A program made the translations under genes and the position numbers. A stretch of 64,000 nt of DNA from Stomoxys calcitrans (Eukaryota > Arthropoda > Insecta > Diptera > Muscidae), in contig NC_081552.1 of the NCBI RefSeq assembly GCF_963082655.1, positions 68,245,465-68,309,464 on the forward strand. Reading direction: 5' to 3'. Under the pieces are notes generated by a model that saw only the letters and a program-made list of their open reading frames with translations, did no database searches and was not told the DNA's origin. Shown here piece after piece: positions 20,095-30,639 of the stretch. Position 1 is the stretch's first letter; each line of letters starts with the position of its first letter.

Positions 20095-21260
20095 ACTTTA
20101 CTTTTACTTTTATTGTCTTTGACAAAACATTTGTCCTATTATCCGAACTTAGAATAGCGTTCCAAGCGCCTCGATCTTCTGCGCTCCTTCTATAATATCT
20201 GACATCAAGTTTTGGGGTGTCTCTCACCACTTGATCTTTCCATCGGGCTCTTGACCGTCCCGGTTTGCGTGTGATCGCCTTCAAAAGACTTATTCGTTGG
20301 AGCTTCTTTATTCATTCTGACAACATGACCTAGCCAACGCAGCCATTGTATTTTGATAAATTTACCTATGCTAACGTCGTCATACAGCTCATACAGTTCG
20401 TGGTTCATATGATGACGATACTCTCCATTAATGGAAACTAGTCCATAAATTTTACGAAGAATCTTTCTCTCAAACACTCCAAGCACTACCTTACCTGCTT
20501 TCACAAGCACCCATATCTCGGAACCATATAACAACACGGGTAGTATAAGTGTCTTGTATAGTGTGATCTTCGTCTGTCGAGAGGTGGCCTGGTTTCTAAA
20601 CTGCTTACAGAATCCAAAGTAGCATCTGTTTGCCAGTATAGTTTTTCACTTCATTTCAAAACTGGTGCCATTCGTTTCGGTAACGGCGGTGCCAAGGAAG
20701 ATAAAGTTGCTGACCATCCCAAAGTTGTGGTTTCTAACTTTCTCCACTTTCTTCATCTGGCCGGTTGTACAAGGTGTTTTGGGAGTTGATACCATGCATT
20801 TCGTTTTATCTCCATATACTGCCAGACCCATTTTCACTGATTCCCTTTCGAGTCTACTGCCGGTGACCGACCCATATTATCAAAGTCGTCGGCATTGGCG
20901 AGTAGCATCTTATTCTCTTGTATAATCTTCTCCAGCAGGATATTAAACAGATCACACGAAAGGCTGTCTCCTTGTCTGAAACCTCGTTTGGTATTGAATA
21001 GTTCGGAGAGATTCTTTCTTAGTCTAACTGAGGAACGTGTATCAGCAAGTGCCATCCTGCAGAGTTGTATTTATTTTGTAGAGATACCAAACTCAAACAT
21101 AGCTTGAAATAACTTTGAACGTAAAGCGCTATCGAAAGCGGCTTGGTATTCAACAAAGAGATGATAAGAGTTGACTTGACCTTCTCTGGTCTTTTTGCAG
21201 TATTTTTCGCAGTGTGAATATCTAGTCGGTGGTGGATTTACCAAGTCTAAAGCAGCATCA
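20095..21260 (-). pseudogene. RTE-type non-LTR retrotransposon, RT and C-terminal region
   Basis: Read on the minus strand, the order is as follows. RGFRQGDSLSCDLFNILLEK lies near 20940-21000. The catalytic block near 20875-20905 reads LLANADDFDNMG, so the usual Tyr of the YADD motif is Asn. Then come KTKCMVSTPK and NFIFLGTAV at 20690-20800. YGSEIWVL, GVFERKILRKIYG and WLRWLGHVVRM follow at 20300-20530, and GRSRARWKDQVV with RRSAEDRGAWNAIL at 20130-20260. This order and the C-terminal text are those I associate with RTE elements. The 5' half (endonuclease) is absent, and at least three frameshifts separate the pieces. Confidence 0.82.
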
Positions 21261-21331
21261 CCGCATACCAGGTCTTAAGCCGCATCACCATTTATTCACC
21301 GAGATCGTATTCAATACTTTATATTAAAAGA

Positions 21332-21374
21332 ATAGCATATCTCTTATTGCGCTAGGGAGTAAGAGATATGCTAT
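21332..21374. repeat. 15-bp perfect hairpin, 13-nt loop
   Basis: ATAGCATATCTCTTA at 21332-21346 is complementary to TAAGAGATATGCTAT at 21360-21374. Confidence 0.85.
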
Positions 21375-21492
21375 ATGTACTCCATAGTTTTTGAGTCTGT
21401 AAGACACCTTAATAAATTTGACAAAGGTGTTGATGAAGATATATGGCGTATCAGAAATCGCGATCCACTATGCCAGTCAAAGTGTTTGAGTG

Positions 21493-21585
21493 TTTTATTT
21501 TATTTTATTTTATTTTATTTTATTTTATTTTATTTTATTTTATTTTTATTTTCTTTTCTTTTATTTTATTTTATTTTACTTATTT
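21493..21585. repeat. (TTTTA)n microsatellite
   Basis: About 90 bp of near-perfect TTTTA units with interruptions towards the right end. Open frames crossing it are artefacts of the repeat. Confidence 0.95.
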
Positions 21586-21769
21586 TTGTCCTAACAACCC
21601 TAAAATAAATAGAGCTGCAAACATTTTTGATAAACTAGCAGACAGTTCACTTCAATAACAGGTTGCAGACCATACTTGCTATAACCTGCAAAGTTTTTAC
21701 TATTAGTAAAGTTTTTTTGATTTTCCTAAATGGTCGTGGAAAAAATGTGGCATGTCAATTACCATTATG

Positions 21770-22560
21770 TCCTCCAGTAGGCAAAATATTCGTTCTAATT
21801 TAGGTAAGGTTTAAGTGTCAGATTGCCTTCAGACTCATTTAGATGTCCATTTGTGAGGAAGCTGCTTACGAGTTACTACCGTTGAAGTTACTAGTTCCTA
21901 TCGTTGAACATATCTGCCAAATCAGACAGTTTTCAAAGAAATGAGAACCAAAGTGGAACTCCTTCTGATTGCCAGTGCGAGACACACACACAGCAGATGT
22001 CCTATAGTCTCCTTCTACTTCAGTCTGTCAGCATGCATATCGATCAGACAACAACCTGTTATGATGGCCACAATGACTGAGACGCCTGTTCTAGTCAGCA
22101 ACAGCAAAGCAATAGTCCTCTTCAAGTCTAATTTATGACAAAAAATTTTGGAATGCTCTCTCTTTGTGACCATCTATCTTTCGTTGCCTTTTGTGTTTGA
22201 TCTTGAAGACTTAGTTTACATGTTGCTAGAGGCTTACCCACTGATTACAGTTCCCCAATACTAGTTCTTCCGAGTACACCCCAAAGCCCACCTAGTCATC
22301 TAGTTTGAAATCATCCGCATAGAAGTCTATGTAAATTCTATTACCAGGGATATTGTAGTTCCAATGGGTTCTATCAGGTACAGTACTTTTTATCAAAAAG
22401 CGGCTCCGCCAATGTGTAATCCACACTGCCTGGAACGTCGGGCATTGTATCAAGTATAACACAGTCCGTAGTCGCCGCAAGACCAAAGGGAAAGCTGCCT
22501 TATTCTTGCAGTTGCACTCAGAGCAATTTGTTTTGCCGCAATGTCCAGACGCATTACGTG
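21770..22560 (-). pseudogene. I-like ORF2 connection, RNase H and C-terminal pieces
   Basis: On the minus strand, RIRQLSLWSC and the GGAGCCGCTTTTTGATAA-type text (22400-22480) are the connection region. DDFKLDD lies where the RNase H Asp motif should be, near 22300, but the Asp-Gly-Ser core is lost. TGVSVIVAI and the region near 21920-22130 match the conserved C-terminal block at 59300-59440. Nucleotide identity to 59085-59640 is visible over many short runs, for example GAGTACACCCCAAAGCCCACCT. It is heavily broken by stops. This is the 3' part of the same family as copy 1 at the window start. Confidence 0.68.
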
Positions 22561-22564
22561 TAGC

Positions 22565-22840
22565 AATAAATTCAGTTCTAATTTACTTCATAAATGCTTA
22601 TTTATTTTTTATCGTTTGTATACTTACTATTTTGGGATCATGATTAGTGGTTCCAGCATTCAAAATTTTTAATAAACTTACCTAAAAGAAAGAAAAAGAA
22701 GAAAAAAGTGAATAATGGCTTAAGGTCTATTTGTCTGAAAATCATAGCCGGCTGTTGTTGGCGAACTCAAACATTTCAAAGTAATTAAAATGAAATACTA
22801 TAACTATACTGGTAAATCAAAATGCAAACTTTACCGATAA
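22565..22840. other. Unassigned spacer
   Basis: Nothing recognised. Confidence 0.35.
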
Positions 22841-22844
22841 ACAT

Positions 22845-23055
22845 ACCACTATGGAACAGGGGCAAACTTCTTACATATCAATGAGTGAAGTCCGACTCAA
22901 ATTTAAAGTTCAATGATAAAGGGCATCCTTTATATAGCCGAGTCCGAACGGTGTGCCGCAGTGCGACACCTCTTTGGAGAGAAGTTTTTACATGGCATAG
23001 TAGCTCCCAAATGTCGCCAGCATTAGGAGGGGAAAACCGCTGAATAACTATGCTG
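22845..23055 (-). mobile_element. SINE body, best preserved copy
   Basis: The minus strand contains, in order, GGTTTTCCCCTCCTAATGCTGG, AAACTTCTCTCCAAAGAGG, TGTCGCACTGCGGCACACC and TATATAAAGGATGCCCTTTA, then TTGATATGTAAGAAG. The same order is found at 31095-31265 and 43125-43256. The tRNA-like head is truncated at the right end. Confidence 0.8.
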
Positions 23056-23089
23056 GTAGCGTTGTCAAATGCCATGATTGTCAAAAAAA

Positions 23090-23620
23090 AACATCAACAC
23101 CTGAAATCATTCGGCGAGTGAAGGCTCGAATTCAATGAAATCTACACCGTAGTGTAAATCAAATGGCTAAAGATCTGAAAATATCCCGTTAAAGGATGCA
23201 ACACATATTAAAATGTAATGTGATCTTACACCAAAACAAAAAGAAGTTAGGCTGCGCCTGCGCGAATGTGAAGAATTTCCGAAAATCGTGTTCTCTGAGG
23301 AGAAAATTTTCCCAAATGAGTAATTCGAAAACTAGAATTTGGGTCTACGAACGGCCACCCGAGGTAATTTCCCATCTCAAGTGAAGCTATTAGCCACTCT
23401 ACAAATGTTTTTTTTTTTACTCTGGCGTCAAAGTAAATGAGATTTATATCCGGGAAATGTGGTTTGAATTGACAACACTTCGTGTCAGCTACTGCGTACA
23501 TTCGATTAAAAATTATTTTAACTGATATTGAAAAGTATCAGTCTATACTGCTTATAATTTTTTAAACCCCTCGAATATTGGCCAGCGATGTCCAGGAGCT
23601 TTGGGCTGAAATGCATTTAC
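23090..23620 (+). pseudogene. Tc1/mariner transposase relic
   Basis: Plus-strand frames read as a Tc1-like transposase in order. There is an amino-terminal helix-turn-helix segment (RRVKARIQ, SVNQMAKDLKISR, QHILKCN), then KIVFSEEKIFPNE where the first catalytic Asp motif (FSDEK) would be, with Asp now Glu. ASKVNEIY-like text (GVKVNEIYIREMW in one frame, near 23425-23465) comes from the middle of the catalytic domain. A final WPAMSRSFGLKCIYE is where the third catalytic Asp region should be (near 23580-23620). Large internal deletions and stops are present. I see no terminal inverted repeats. Confidence 0.6.
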
Positions 23621-23659
23621 GAGCATCTTTCATTTTATAAACAAGGCGGAAATAGAAGG

Positions 23660-23706
23660 AAAGGCGAAAGTCGGGCGAAGCCGGCTATATAATACCTTAC
23701 ATCCGA
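23660..23706 (+). repeat. Short DINE-like end fragment
   Basis: GAAAGTCGGGCGAAGCCGGCTATATAATACC has the GC-rich self-complementary core followed by a TATA-rich run seen at ends of mini-me/DINE-type elements, but it belongs to a subfamily different from A and B. The rest of the element is not visible. Confidence 0.4.
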
Positions 23707-23790
23707 ATCTACATACTACTTTTAATACAAATTATGGCTCCTACTGCCTTAAAAGACCAGATCGGTTTAAATTCATGTATGGGTGTTATA

Positions 23791-24397
23791 AAGGGAGATT
23801 TTTTTGAGGTTAGGATTTTCATGCATTAGTATTTGACAGATCACGTGGGATTTCAGACATGGTGTCAAAGAGAAAGATGCTCAGTATGCTTTGACATTTC
23901 ATCATGAATAGACTTACTAACGAGCAACGCTTGCAAATCATTGAATTTTATTACCAAAATCAGTGTTCGGTTCGAAATGTGTTCAAATTTTGACAAATTT
24001 TGTTCAGCGATGAGGCTCATTTCTGGTTGAATGGCTACGTAAATAAGCAAAATTGCCGCATTTGGAGTGAAGAGCAACCAGAAGCCGTTCAAGAACTGCC
24101 CATGCATCCCGAAAAATGCACTGTTTGGTGTGGTTTGTACGCTGGTGGAATCATTGGACCGTATTTTTTCAAAGATGCTGTTGGACGCAACGTTACGGTG
24201 AATGAACACATTTCGAACCGAACACTGATTTTGGTAATAAAATTCAATGATTTGCAAGCGTTGCTCGTTAGTAAGTCTATTCATGATGAAATGTCAAAGC
24301 ATACTGAGCATCTTTCTCTTTGACACCATGTCTGAAATCCCACGTGATCTGTCAAATACTAATGCATGAAAATCCTAACCTCAAAAAAATCACCCTT
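23791..24397. mobile_element. 607-bp fold-back MITE of a rosa-type mariner, copy 2
   Basis: Its 195-bp terminal inverted repeats (23791-23985 and 24203-24397) are almost perfect and flanked by TA (23789-23790 and 24398-24399). The 217-bp centre codes for a transposase piece that starts at QILFSDEAHFWLNGYV and ends at VGRNVTVN. Compared with copy 1, the inner 43 bases of the left arm are replaced by the complement of the right arm, with no change in total length. Open frames on both strands reflect the palindrome. Confidence 0.92.
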
Positions 24398-24472
24398 TAT
24401 CTAAATGCACAAAGCTATAATAACCCAGAGCACAGTGGTGCTACCACCAATAAAAAGACATAATCTTATATA

Positions 24473-25726
24473 AAGGGTGCTTTTTGGCTTTTATCTTTTT
24501 GGCAACGCTGGTTTAAACAGCTCACGCATGTTTCGTGTTTTGTTTCACTGTCAAACATCTTCAGTTTGGTCTATAATTTTACCATGATTATTGAATTTTG
24601 TTATCAAAATACGTGCCCTGTTAAGAAAGTTTATCGCGCGCTTCTTCCATTTTATGGTCAATTTAATCGACCCACTGAAGCGGCTATTCGTGCCATGGTA
24701 ACTAAATTTAGCACCAATTTTACATTGTTGGACATTAAACAACCAACACGTAGTGTGCGAAGTGAAGAAAATATCGCAGCTGTATCGGCCAGTGTTAATG
24801 ATGACCATCAATTATCGATTCGTAATCGTTCGCAGCAATTGCGTCTCCGTTACTCAACAACGTGCAAATATTTGCGGAAGCATTTAGGTGAAGGCCTTTT
24901 AAAATACATCTGGTGCAAGCATTTAATCTGAACGACCCACCGCAACGCAGAATTTTTGAAGAATGGGCTCTTGGGAAGTTGGCCGATGATCGACTTTTTT
25001 TTATCGAAAAATTGTGTGCAGCGTCTAAGCTCATTTCTGGCTCAATGGGTACGTAAACAAGCTGAATTGTCGATTTTGGAGTGAAGATCAGTCAGAAGCA
25101 TTGCAAGAGCTACCAATGTATCCAGAAAAAGTCACAGTTTGGTGCGGTTTATGGGCTGGTGCCATCAGTGGACCGTACTTCTCCAATGCGATGCGAATCG
25201 CAACGTAAAAGTTAATGGTGAACGCTACCGTGAGTTGATATCCAACATTTTTTTACCCAAAATGCAAGAGCTTGACTTGTACGACATGTGGATTCAATAA
25301 GATGGTGCCACATGCCACACAGCCCGCGTAACAATGGCCTTAGTTAGAGGCGAGTTCGGTTAACATTTTATTTCACATTCGGGACCGCATAGATCGTGCA
25401 ATTTAAGGCCGTTAGACTATTTTTTGCAAGGCTATGTTAATGCTCATATCTATACAGACAAGCCCGCTTTAATGGACGAATTGGAAGATAACATTGAAGC
25501 ATGTATTCGTGAGATACCGGCCGAAATATTGGAAAGACTTTGCCAAAAATAGACTAAGCGGATGGACCATTTGAGGCGAAGTCACGGTCAACATTTGCAT
25601 GATATAATGTTCTAACATTAAATTGTATGACCGTACTATCGATTCAAATAAAGATTTCAGGAATTATTCTGCATTTTTTTTTTTTTTTTTGAAAAACTTT
25701 CCTATAGCTATTAAAAAATTACCATT
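24473..25726 (+). mobile_element. Rosa-type mariner element, about 1.25 kb, defective
   Basis: The ends TAAAGGGTGCTTTTTGG and CCTATAGCTATTAAAAAATT / ACCATTTA form inverted repeats next to TA. They match the ends of the element at 61713-62794 (AAGGTTGATTTTTTAG...CTATAGCTCTTAAAAAATCA). The single internal ORF is decayed. A poly-T run of about 20 lies just inside the right end. The fold-back MITEs at 6312, 23791 and 60732 share coding text with this element and are derived from a close relative. Confidence 0.82.
24566..25619 (+). pseudogene. Rosa-type mariner transposase, frameshifted
   Basis: The amino-terminal part is open at 24566-24931: an IIEFCYQNTCPVKKVYRALL helix-turn-helix, then ENIAAVSASVNDDHQLSIR. 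After that, frames shift repeatedly. The remaining pieces are RIFEEWALGKLADD (24950-24990), a lost first Asp motif (SDEAHFW is out of frame near 25020-25040), MQELDLYDMW and then DGATCHTARVT with a stop before its Asp (25265-25335), RPLDYFLQGYV for the third Asp (25400-25440), and IREIPAEILERLCQ with KRMDHLRRSHGQHLH (25510-25610). DGATCHT followed much later by PLDYF is how I recognise the DD41D (rosa) group. Here the spacing is shortened by a small deletion. No function is possible. Confidence 0.8.
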
Positions 25727-25734
25727 TATATCTT

Positions 25735-26120
25735 TAACCTGATATATGCTTTTATGGTTGTGGTATGGTTTAGTCCGATCATTACCAAATTTGGTAAGGG
25801 ATGCTCTATTTTATGTCTCGCTATGCCTGCCAAATTTCAACAAAATTGGTTCAGATTTAGACATAGCTCCCCTATATATCTTTCATCCGACAGTTGATTT
25901 TACCTTATGGCTATGGTAGCCGCAGTTTTGTTGCAAACATTACAAAATATGCTAAAAGATGTACATTGTGATCTCTCAATACGTATATGACAAATTTCAT
26001 CACACAGTTCAGATTAAGTTGTAACTCCCATATATATCTTTCATCCGATATGTGCCTTATGGCTGTGTGACACAATTTATTTCAGGATTTTGAAAGAGAT
26101 ATTTAATGTCTGTTTGCGCT
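25735..26120 (+). repeat. Family D mini-me-like sub-repeats
   Basis: Two diverged units contain CTCCCATATATATCTTTCATCCGA, ATGGCT(A/G)TG and ACAAATTTCA. They differ from families A and B but have the same layout. Fragments of the same kind occur at 27480-27760 and 33470-33560. Confidence 0.5.
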
Positions 26121-26124
26121 TTCT

Positions 26125-26918
26125 TTTTTATACCCTCCACCATAGGATGGGGAATACTTATTTCGTCATTCTGTTTGTAACACCTCGAAATATGCGTCTT
26201 AGCCCCACAAAGTATATATATTCTTGATCGTCGTGGCATTTTAAATAGAACTAGCCGTGTCCGTCCGTCTGTCGAAAGCACAAATACTTCTTATTACTGT
26301 AGGTCGGTTGGGATTGTAAATGGTCCAAATCGGTCCATGTTTTGATATAGCTGCCATATAAACCGATCTCGTCCGATTGGACCGACTGAAATTTTGCACC
26401 TAGTGTTTTGATATCACTTCCAATAATTGTGCTAAGTGTGGTTCAAATCGGTTCATAACCTGATATAACTGCCATTTAAACTAATCTTGGGTCTTGACTT
26501 CTTGATCTTTTTGAAGGCGCAATTCTTATCCGATTTGGCTGTAACTTTGCACGTGGTGGTATCATTTCCAACATTTATGCCATATAAACCGATCTGGGAT
26601 CTTGACTTCGATTTGGCTGAAATTTTGTACAACGGCTTCTCCCATGGCCTTCAACATACGTGTGCTATATGGTCTGAATCGATCTATAGCTTGATACAGC
26701 TCCCATATAAACCGATCTCCCGAGTTTGTTTCTTGAGCCCCGAATCGGACAATAACTTGATAAAGTTCCTCCTCCTCCTCGTCCTCCTGCTCCATCCTTA
26801 TTCAATATTCTTTGTTTGCCTAAAAAGAGATACCGCGCAAAGTATTCGACAGATGTGATCTAGGGTGGAGGGTATATAAGATTCGGCTCGGCCGAACTTA
26901 GCACGCTTTTACTTGTTT
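26125..26918 (+). mobile_element. Mini-me-type element, family A, nearly complete
   Basis: Starts TTTTTATACCCTCCACCATAGG and continues TTTCGTCATTCTGTTTGTAAC, AAGTATATATATTCTTGATCG and GTCCGTCCGTCTGTC. It then has sub-repeats with GATATAGCTGCCATATAAACCGATC. It ends GGTGGAGGGTATATAAGATT, TTCGGCTCGGCCGAA and CACGCTTTTACTTGTTT. The palindrome near the 3' end, the (TA)n and (GTCY)n tracts and the absence of coding sequence fit DINE-1/mini-me elements, which are thought to be moved by Helitron/Helentron proteins. Confidence 0.85.
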
Positions 26919-26919
26919 G

Positions 26920-29080
26920 GTCTTAAAATCTTATTGTGAGATTGAGGAAGCGCAAACAGATAAACCAAACGAAAGGCACATCGCATGTGGTATAGGTCAC
27001 TGCCTATTCACAAAAAACAGCACTGGCAGAATCAACCGCTGGGCGATCGCCGTGCGAAGAAAAAAAAGAGTTTTGCAAAAATATGTTTGTGTTTGTTGCT
27101 ATTGGCATCGTTGGATAAGTTGGATTTGAATAAGGGAAGTAAGATTTGATTTGTTTTCCATTGCGCTTATGATCAAGTCGTCCCTGTTCAATTTCAGATG
27201 TGTGCTTAACAACTGTTCAAATTCAGATGTGTGCTTTACAACTTACTCTAGTTGGAATGGTTGTAAAACACCATGATCCATTTGACATCTCATGATGATG
27301 ATTTTTCTTGGTCGAAAATGAAATCGCGATACAGGAAACCAATTTTTGCTGACTTTTAAATGTTTTTTGCTATATTATTCTTTGAATAGAAATCATTAAA
27401 CAATGTTCTAAATCCGGACAATATCCTGCAAAGAGATATTTGATGTAATATCTAAACAACTGTGTAAATTTATTTTCCAAATCGGTTCATAACTAGATGC
27501 AACGCCCATATACATATATTGTATATTTCACACGACATAAATTTTGAATGGCTGAAATCTATGTTATTTTGGTACATTGATTACAAAATTTAACATGAGA
27601 TATTAGAGGCATTAACATGTACAAAACAAATTTTCCGCTCAGATTTAGAAATAGCTCTTAAACATATATTTCTTATATGCACTTTAATGGCTGTATATAC
27701 ATTATTTTTACTATACGAAAACTTAGGGAAATCCATAGAAAATAAAAAGTTAGCAGTTCGTAGCAATTAACACAATTAACCCACATTTAAAATTTCTCAG
27801 AGCGGATTTTTGCGAATGTTTCTAATTGTCCAATAGATCAATTTTGGACCAATTTTTAAAAAATCAAGAAAAACATTCCGATAGACAATTGTAGAGTAAA
27901 ATAATTTTTGAAGGCTCCGAATTAAAAAGAAAAAAATGTCTTTGAATTAAATTATTTCTTTTTTTTAATTTAATTTATGCAAATTTCCGTTTTGTTCACT
28001 TTCCAAAGAATCCTTGAAAAAGTTTAATGGCCTCCGAGTAAAATCACCTACGGTGGGCTATCCATTCAACCTACCCTAAATATCGATTTGGATTGATATG
28101 GCAATAAATTGTTATTTGTCTATCGATTTTCACGAACGATTATCTAAGGGCTCTTGACATTTCATAGCATTTTTCTCAGAGCACAACAAAAAAGAAATTT
28201 CAAACATACTTTGTAAGTGTCTAAAAAATTTATAGAAATAAATAGCAGCACAGTACACAGTTAAATGAATTCAAGTGGCACACTGGAATTTCATCTAAAA
28301 AACATGCAAACTGTAAAAAACTAAAAGTCTACACTTTCCCAAGATAAGAAATAACTTTGAAAGAGCAACGTGACTATAAACTACTGCATTAATTTCGTCT
28401 TATTATTCTCAAGTGATGCTGAAACTTTCTCAAGTTTGTTGTTGTATAAAGATTGAAAAGAAAATAGTAAAAACAAGAACAAATTTTCACATTAAGCACT
28501 TAAACACCTGAAGTGGCACGTGGAATAACTTGCAATGGAATTTATTATGCTATTTAAGTCGAAGTCCTGCTAAAGAATTAAAACATTTATTTTGCACTTG
28601 CCTAAATGTATACTCCATACTGATGTGCAATATAATACAATAGCTGCTATAACCAAGCCACAATATAAAGCCTATTGCACACATATCTATATTTTAATCA
28701 AATTAGTGGCATCATATGTCTGTGTGTCTGCTTGTCTTAAGGGATGGGTGCTTTGTCTGATGATAATGAAAGTCTAGTTTAGCTAACCCTGAAAGTATGC
28801 ATTAAATTGAAATTTGTCTGAATATTGTAGATTGCAGTGAGTGGTTATTCGGATTAAGTTCACATGCAATGGTTTAAAAGTTATAGAAGTAATGCAACGT
28901 CTACATTGACTCGTTTTGAAAAGCATTACAACCGTTCACACTAGTTAAGATGTATTGGAAATTGAATTTTTACACACTATAACGAAAATATTATGATTCA
29001 CTATAGTTTAGATTTTTATTTTCTTGCTTTATCTGTTTAATTTTGTTTATTTTATAATTTTTTTTTGGGAAAAATTATTT
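26920..29080. other. Mostly unassigned, AT-rich
   Basis: Apart from a family D-like fragment at 27480-27760 (GGTTCATAACTAGATGCAACGCCCATATA), no gene or element is recognised. It could be single-copy intergenic or intronic DNA. Confidence 0.35.
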
Positions 29081-29747
29081 TATTTTTATACCCTCCACCA
29101 TTGGATGGGGGTATACTAATTTCGTCATTCTGTTTGTAACTACTCGAAATATTCGTCTGAGACCCCATAAAGTATATATATTCTTGATCGTCGCGACATT
29201 TTATGTCGATCTAGCCATGTCCGTCCGTCTGTCCGTCCGTCCGTCCGTCCGTCTGTCTGTCGAAAGCACGCTAACTTCGGAAGGAGTAAAGCTAGCCGCT
29301 TGAAATTTTCCACAAATACTTTTTATTAGTGTAGGTCGATTGGTATTGTAAATGGGCCATATCGGTCCATGTTTTGATATAGCTGCCATATAAACCGATC
29401 TTGGGTCTTGACTTCTTGAGCCTCTAGAGTGCGCAATTCTTATCCGATTAGAATGAAATTTTGCACCACGTCTTTTGTTATGATATCCAACAACTGTGCC
29501 AAGTATGATTCAAATCGGTTCACAACCTGATATAGCTGCCATATAAACCGATCTGGGATCTTCACTTATTGAGCCTCTAGAGGTCGCAATTATTATCCGA
29601 TTTGCCTGAAATTTTGTACGACGGATCCTCTCATGACCATCAATATACGTGTTTATTATGGTCTGAATCGGTCTATTGCCCGATACTGCTAACATATAAG
29701 TCGATCTCTCTATTTTACTTCTTGAGCCCCCAAAGGGCGCAATTATA

Positions 29748-30639
29748 TTGGGTTGCCTAAAAAGTAATTGCGGATTTTTTAAAAGAAAGTAAATGCATTT
29801 TTAATAAAACTAAGAATGAACTTTAATCAAATATGTAATTGCCAAATTGTTCGATAACCTTTTGCCATCTTCCTGGCAAATTTAGTATTCCACGCTCATA
29901 GAACTTCTGGCCTTTATCTGCAAAAAACTGAACCAAGTGCGATTTTATAGCCTCATCATTGCCGAAAGTTTTACCATTTAAGGAGTTCTGCAAAGATCGA
30001 AATAAATGGTAGTCTGATGGTGCAAGGTCAGGGCTATATGGTGGATGCATCAAAAGTTCCCAGCCAAGCTCACTCAGTTTTTGGCGAGTGATCAAAGATG
30101 TGTTCTCCTTGATGGCTGTATTCAATTTGTCCAATTGTTGACAGTAAACATCCGAAGTAATCGTTTGGTTCCTTGGAAGCAGCTCAAAATATACCACACC
30201 TTTCCAATCCCACCAAACAGACAGCATAACCTTCTTTTGGTGGATATCAGCCTTTGAAGTGGTTTGAGCTGGTTCACCATGCTTGGACCATGATCGTTTT
30301 CGACTAACGTTGTTGTAAACAATCCATTTTTCATCTCCAGTTATGATTCGTTTTAAAAACGGATCGAATTCATTGCGTTTAAGGTGCATATCACAAGCGT
30401 TGATTCGGTTTGTTAAATGAATTTCTTTCAATACATGTGGTACCCATATTAAAATTGACGCCAAACAAACAAATGTAAACAAAGTTTCGCGCACTTTTTT
30501 TCTACAGCAAGCTAAAAGTAACAGCTGATAACTGACAGAAGAAAAAATGCAATTACAGAGTCACAAGCCGTTGAAAAAATTTGTCTACACCGACTATATT
30601 ACTACTATATTACCGACAATTACTTTTTGGGCAACCCAA
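29748..30639 (-). mobile_element. Mariner element, 892 bp, internally deleted
   Basis: The ends TTGGGTTGCCTAAAAAGTAAT and ATTACTTTTTGGGCAACCCAA are inverted repeats, and TA lies directly outside both (29746-29747 and 30640-30641). The transposase is on the minus strand. Full-length mariners are about 1.3 kb, so 300-400 bp is missing, mostly from the amino-terminal DNA-binding part and around the second catalytic Asp. The MITEs at 6008-6243 and 42767-43007 share its ends. Confidence 0.93.
29823..30494 (-). pseudogene. Mariner transposase catalytic domain, open but missing catalytic Asp 2
   Basis: It is an open frame of 223 codons. RIITGDEKWIVYNN holds the first catalytic Asp and CSPDLAPSDYHLF-type text (YSPDLAPSDYHLFRSLQNSL) the third. 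Between TAIKE and NTSLITRQ about 20 residues are missing in frame, which removes the HQDNARPH motif with the second Asp. The C-terminal helix region (LNLPGRWQKVIEQFGNYIFD) is intact and ends at a stop. The start shown is the first Met, but upstream the paired helix-turn-helix domain has been lost to deletion, so the true start is gone. The frame is otherwise free of stops, which suggests a young insertion. It cannot transpose by itself; its ends could be used in trans. Confidence 0.88.

Noticed and set aside
21375..21658. Phe/Tyr/Leu-rich small membrane protein frames
   Set aside because: They are translations of the TTTTA microsatellite.
29510..29695. Small frames in mini-me elements (also 12214-12494, 48338-48559, 57551-57811) as a conserved small-protein family
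   Set aside because: Similarity between them comes from the repeated DNA units; they occur on both strands and lack consistent starts.
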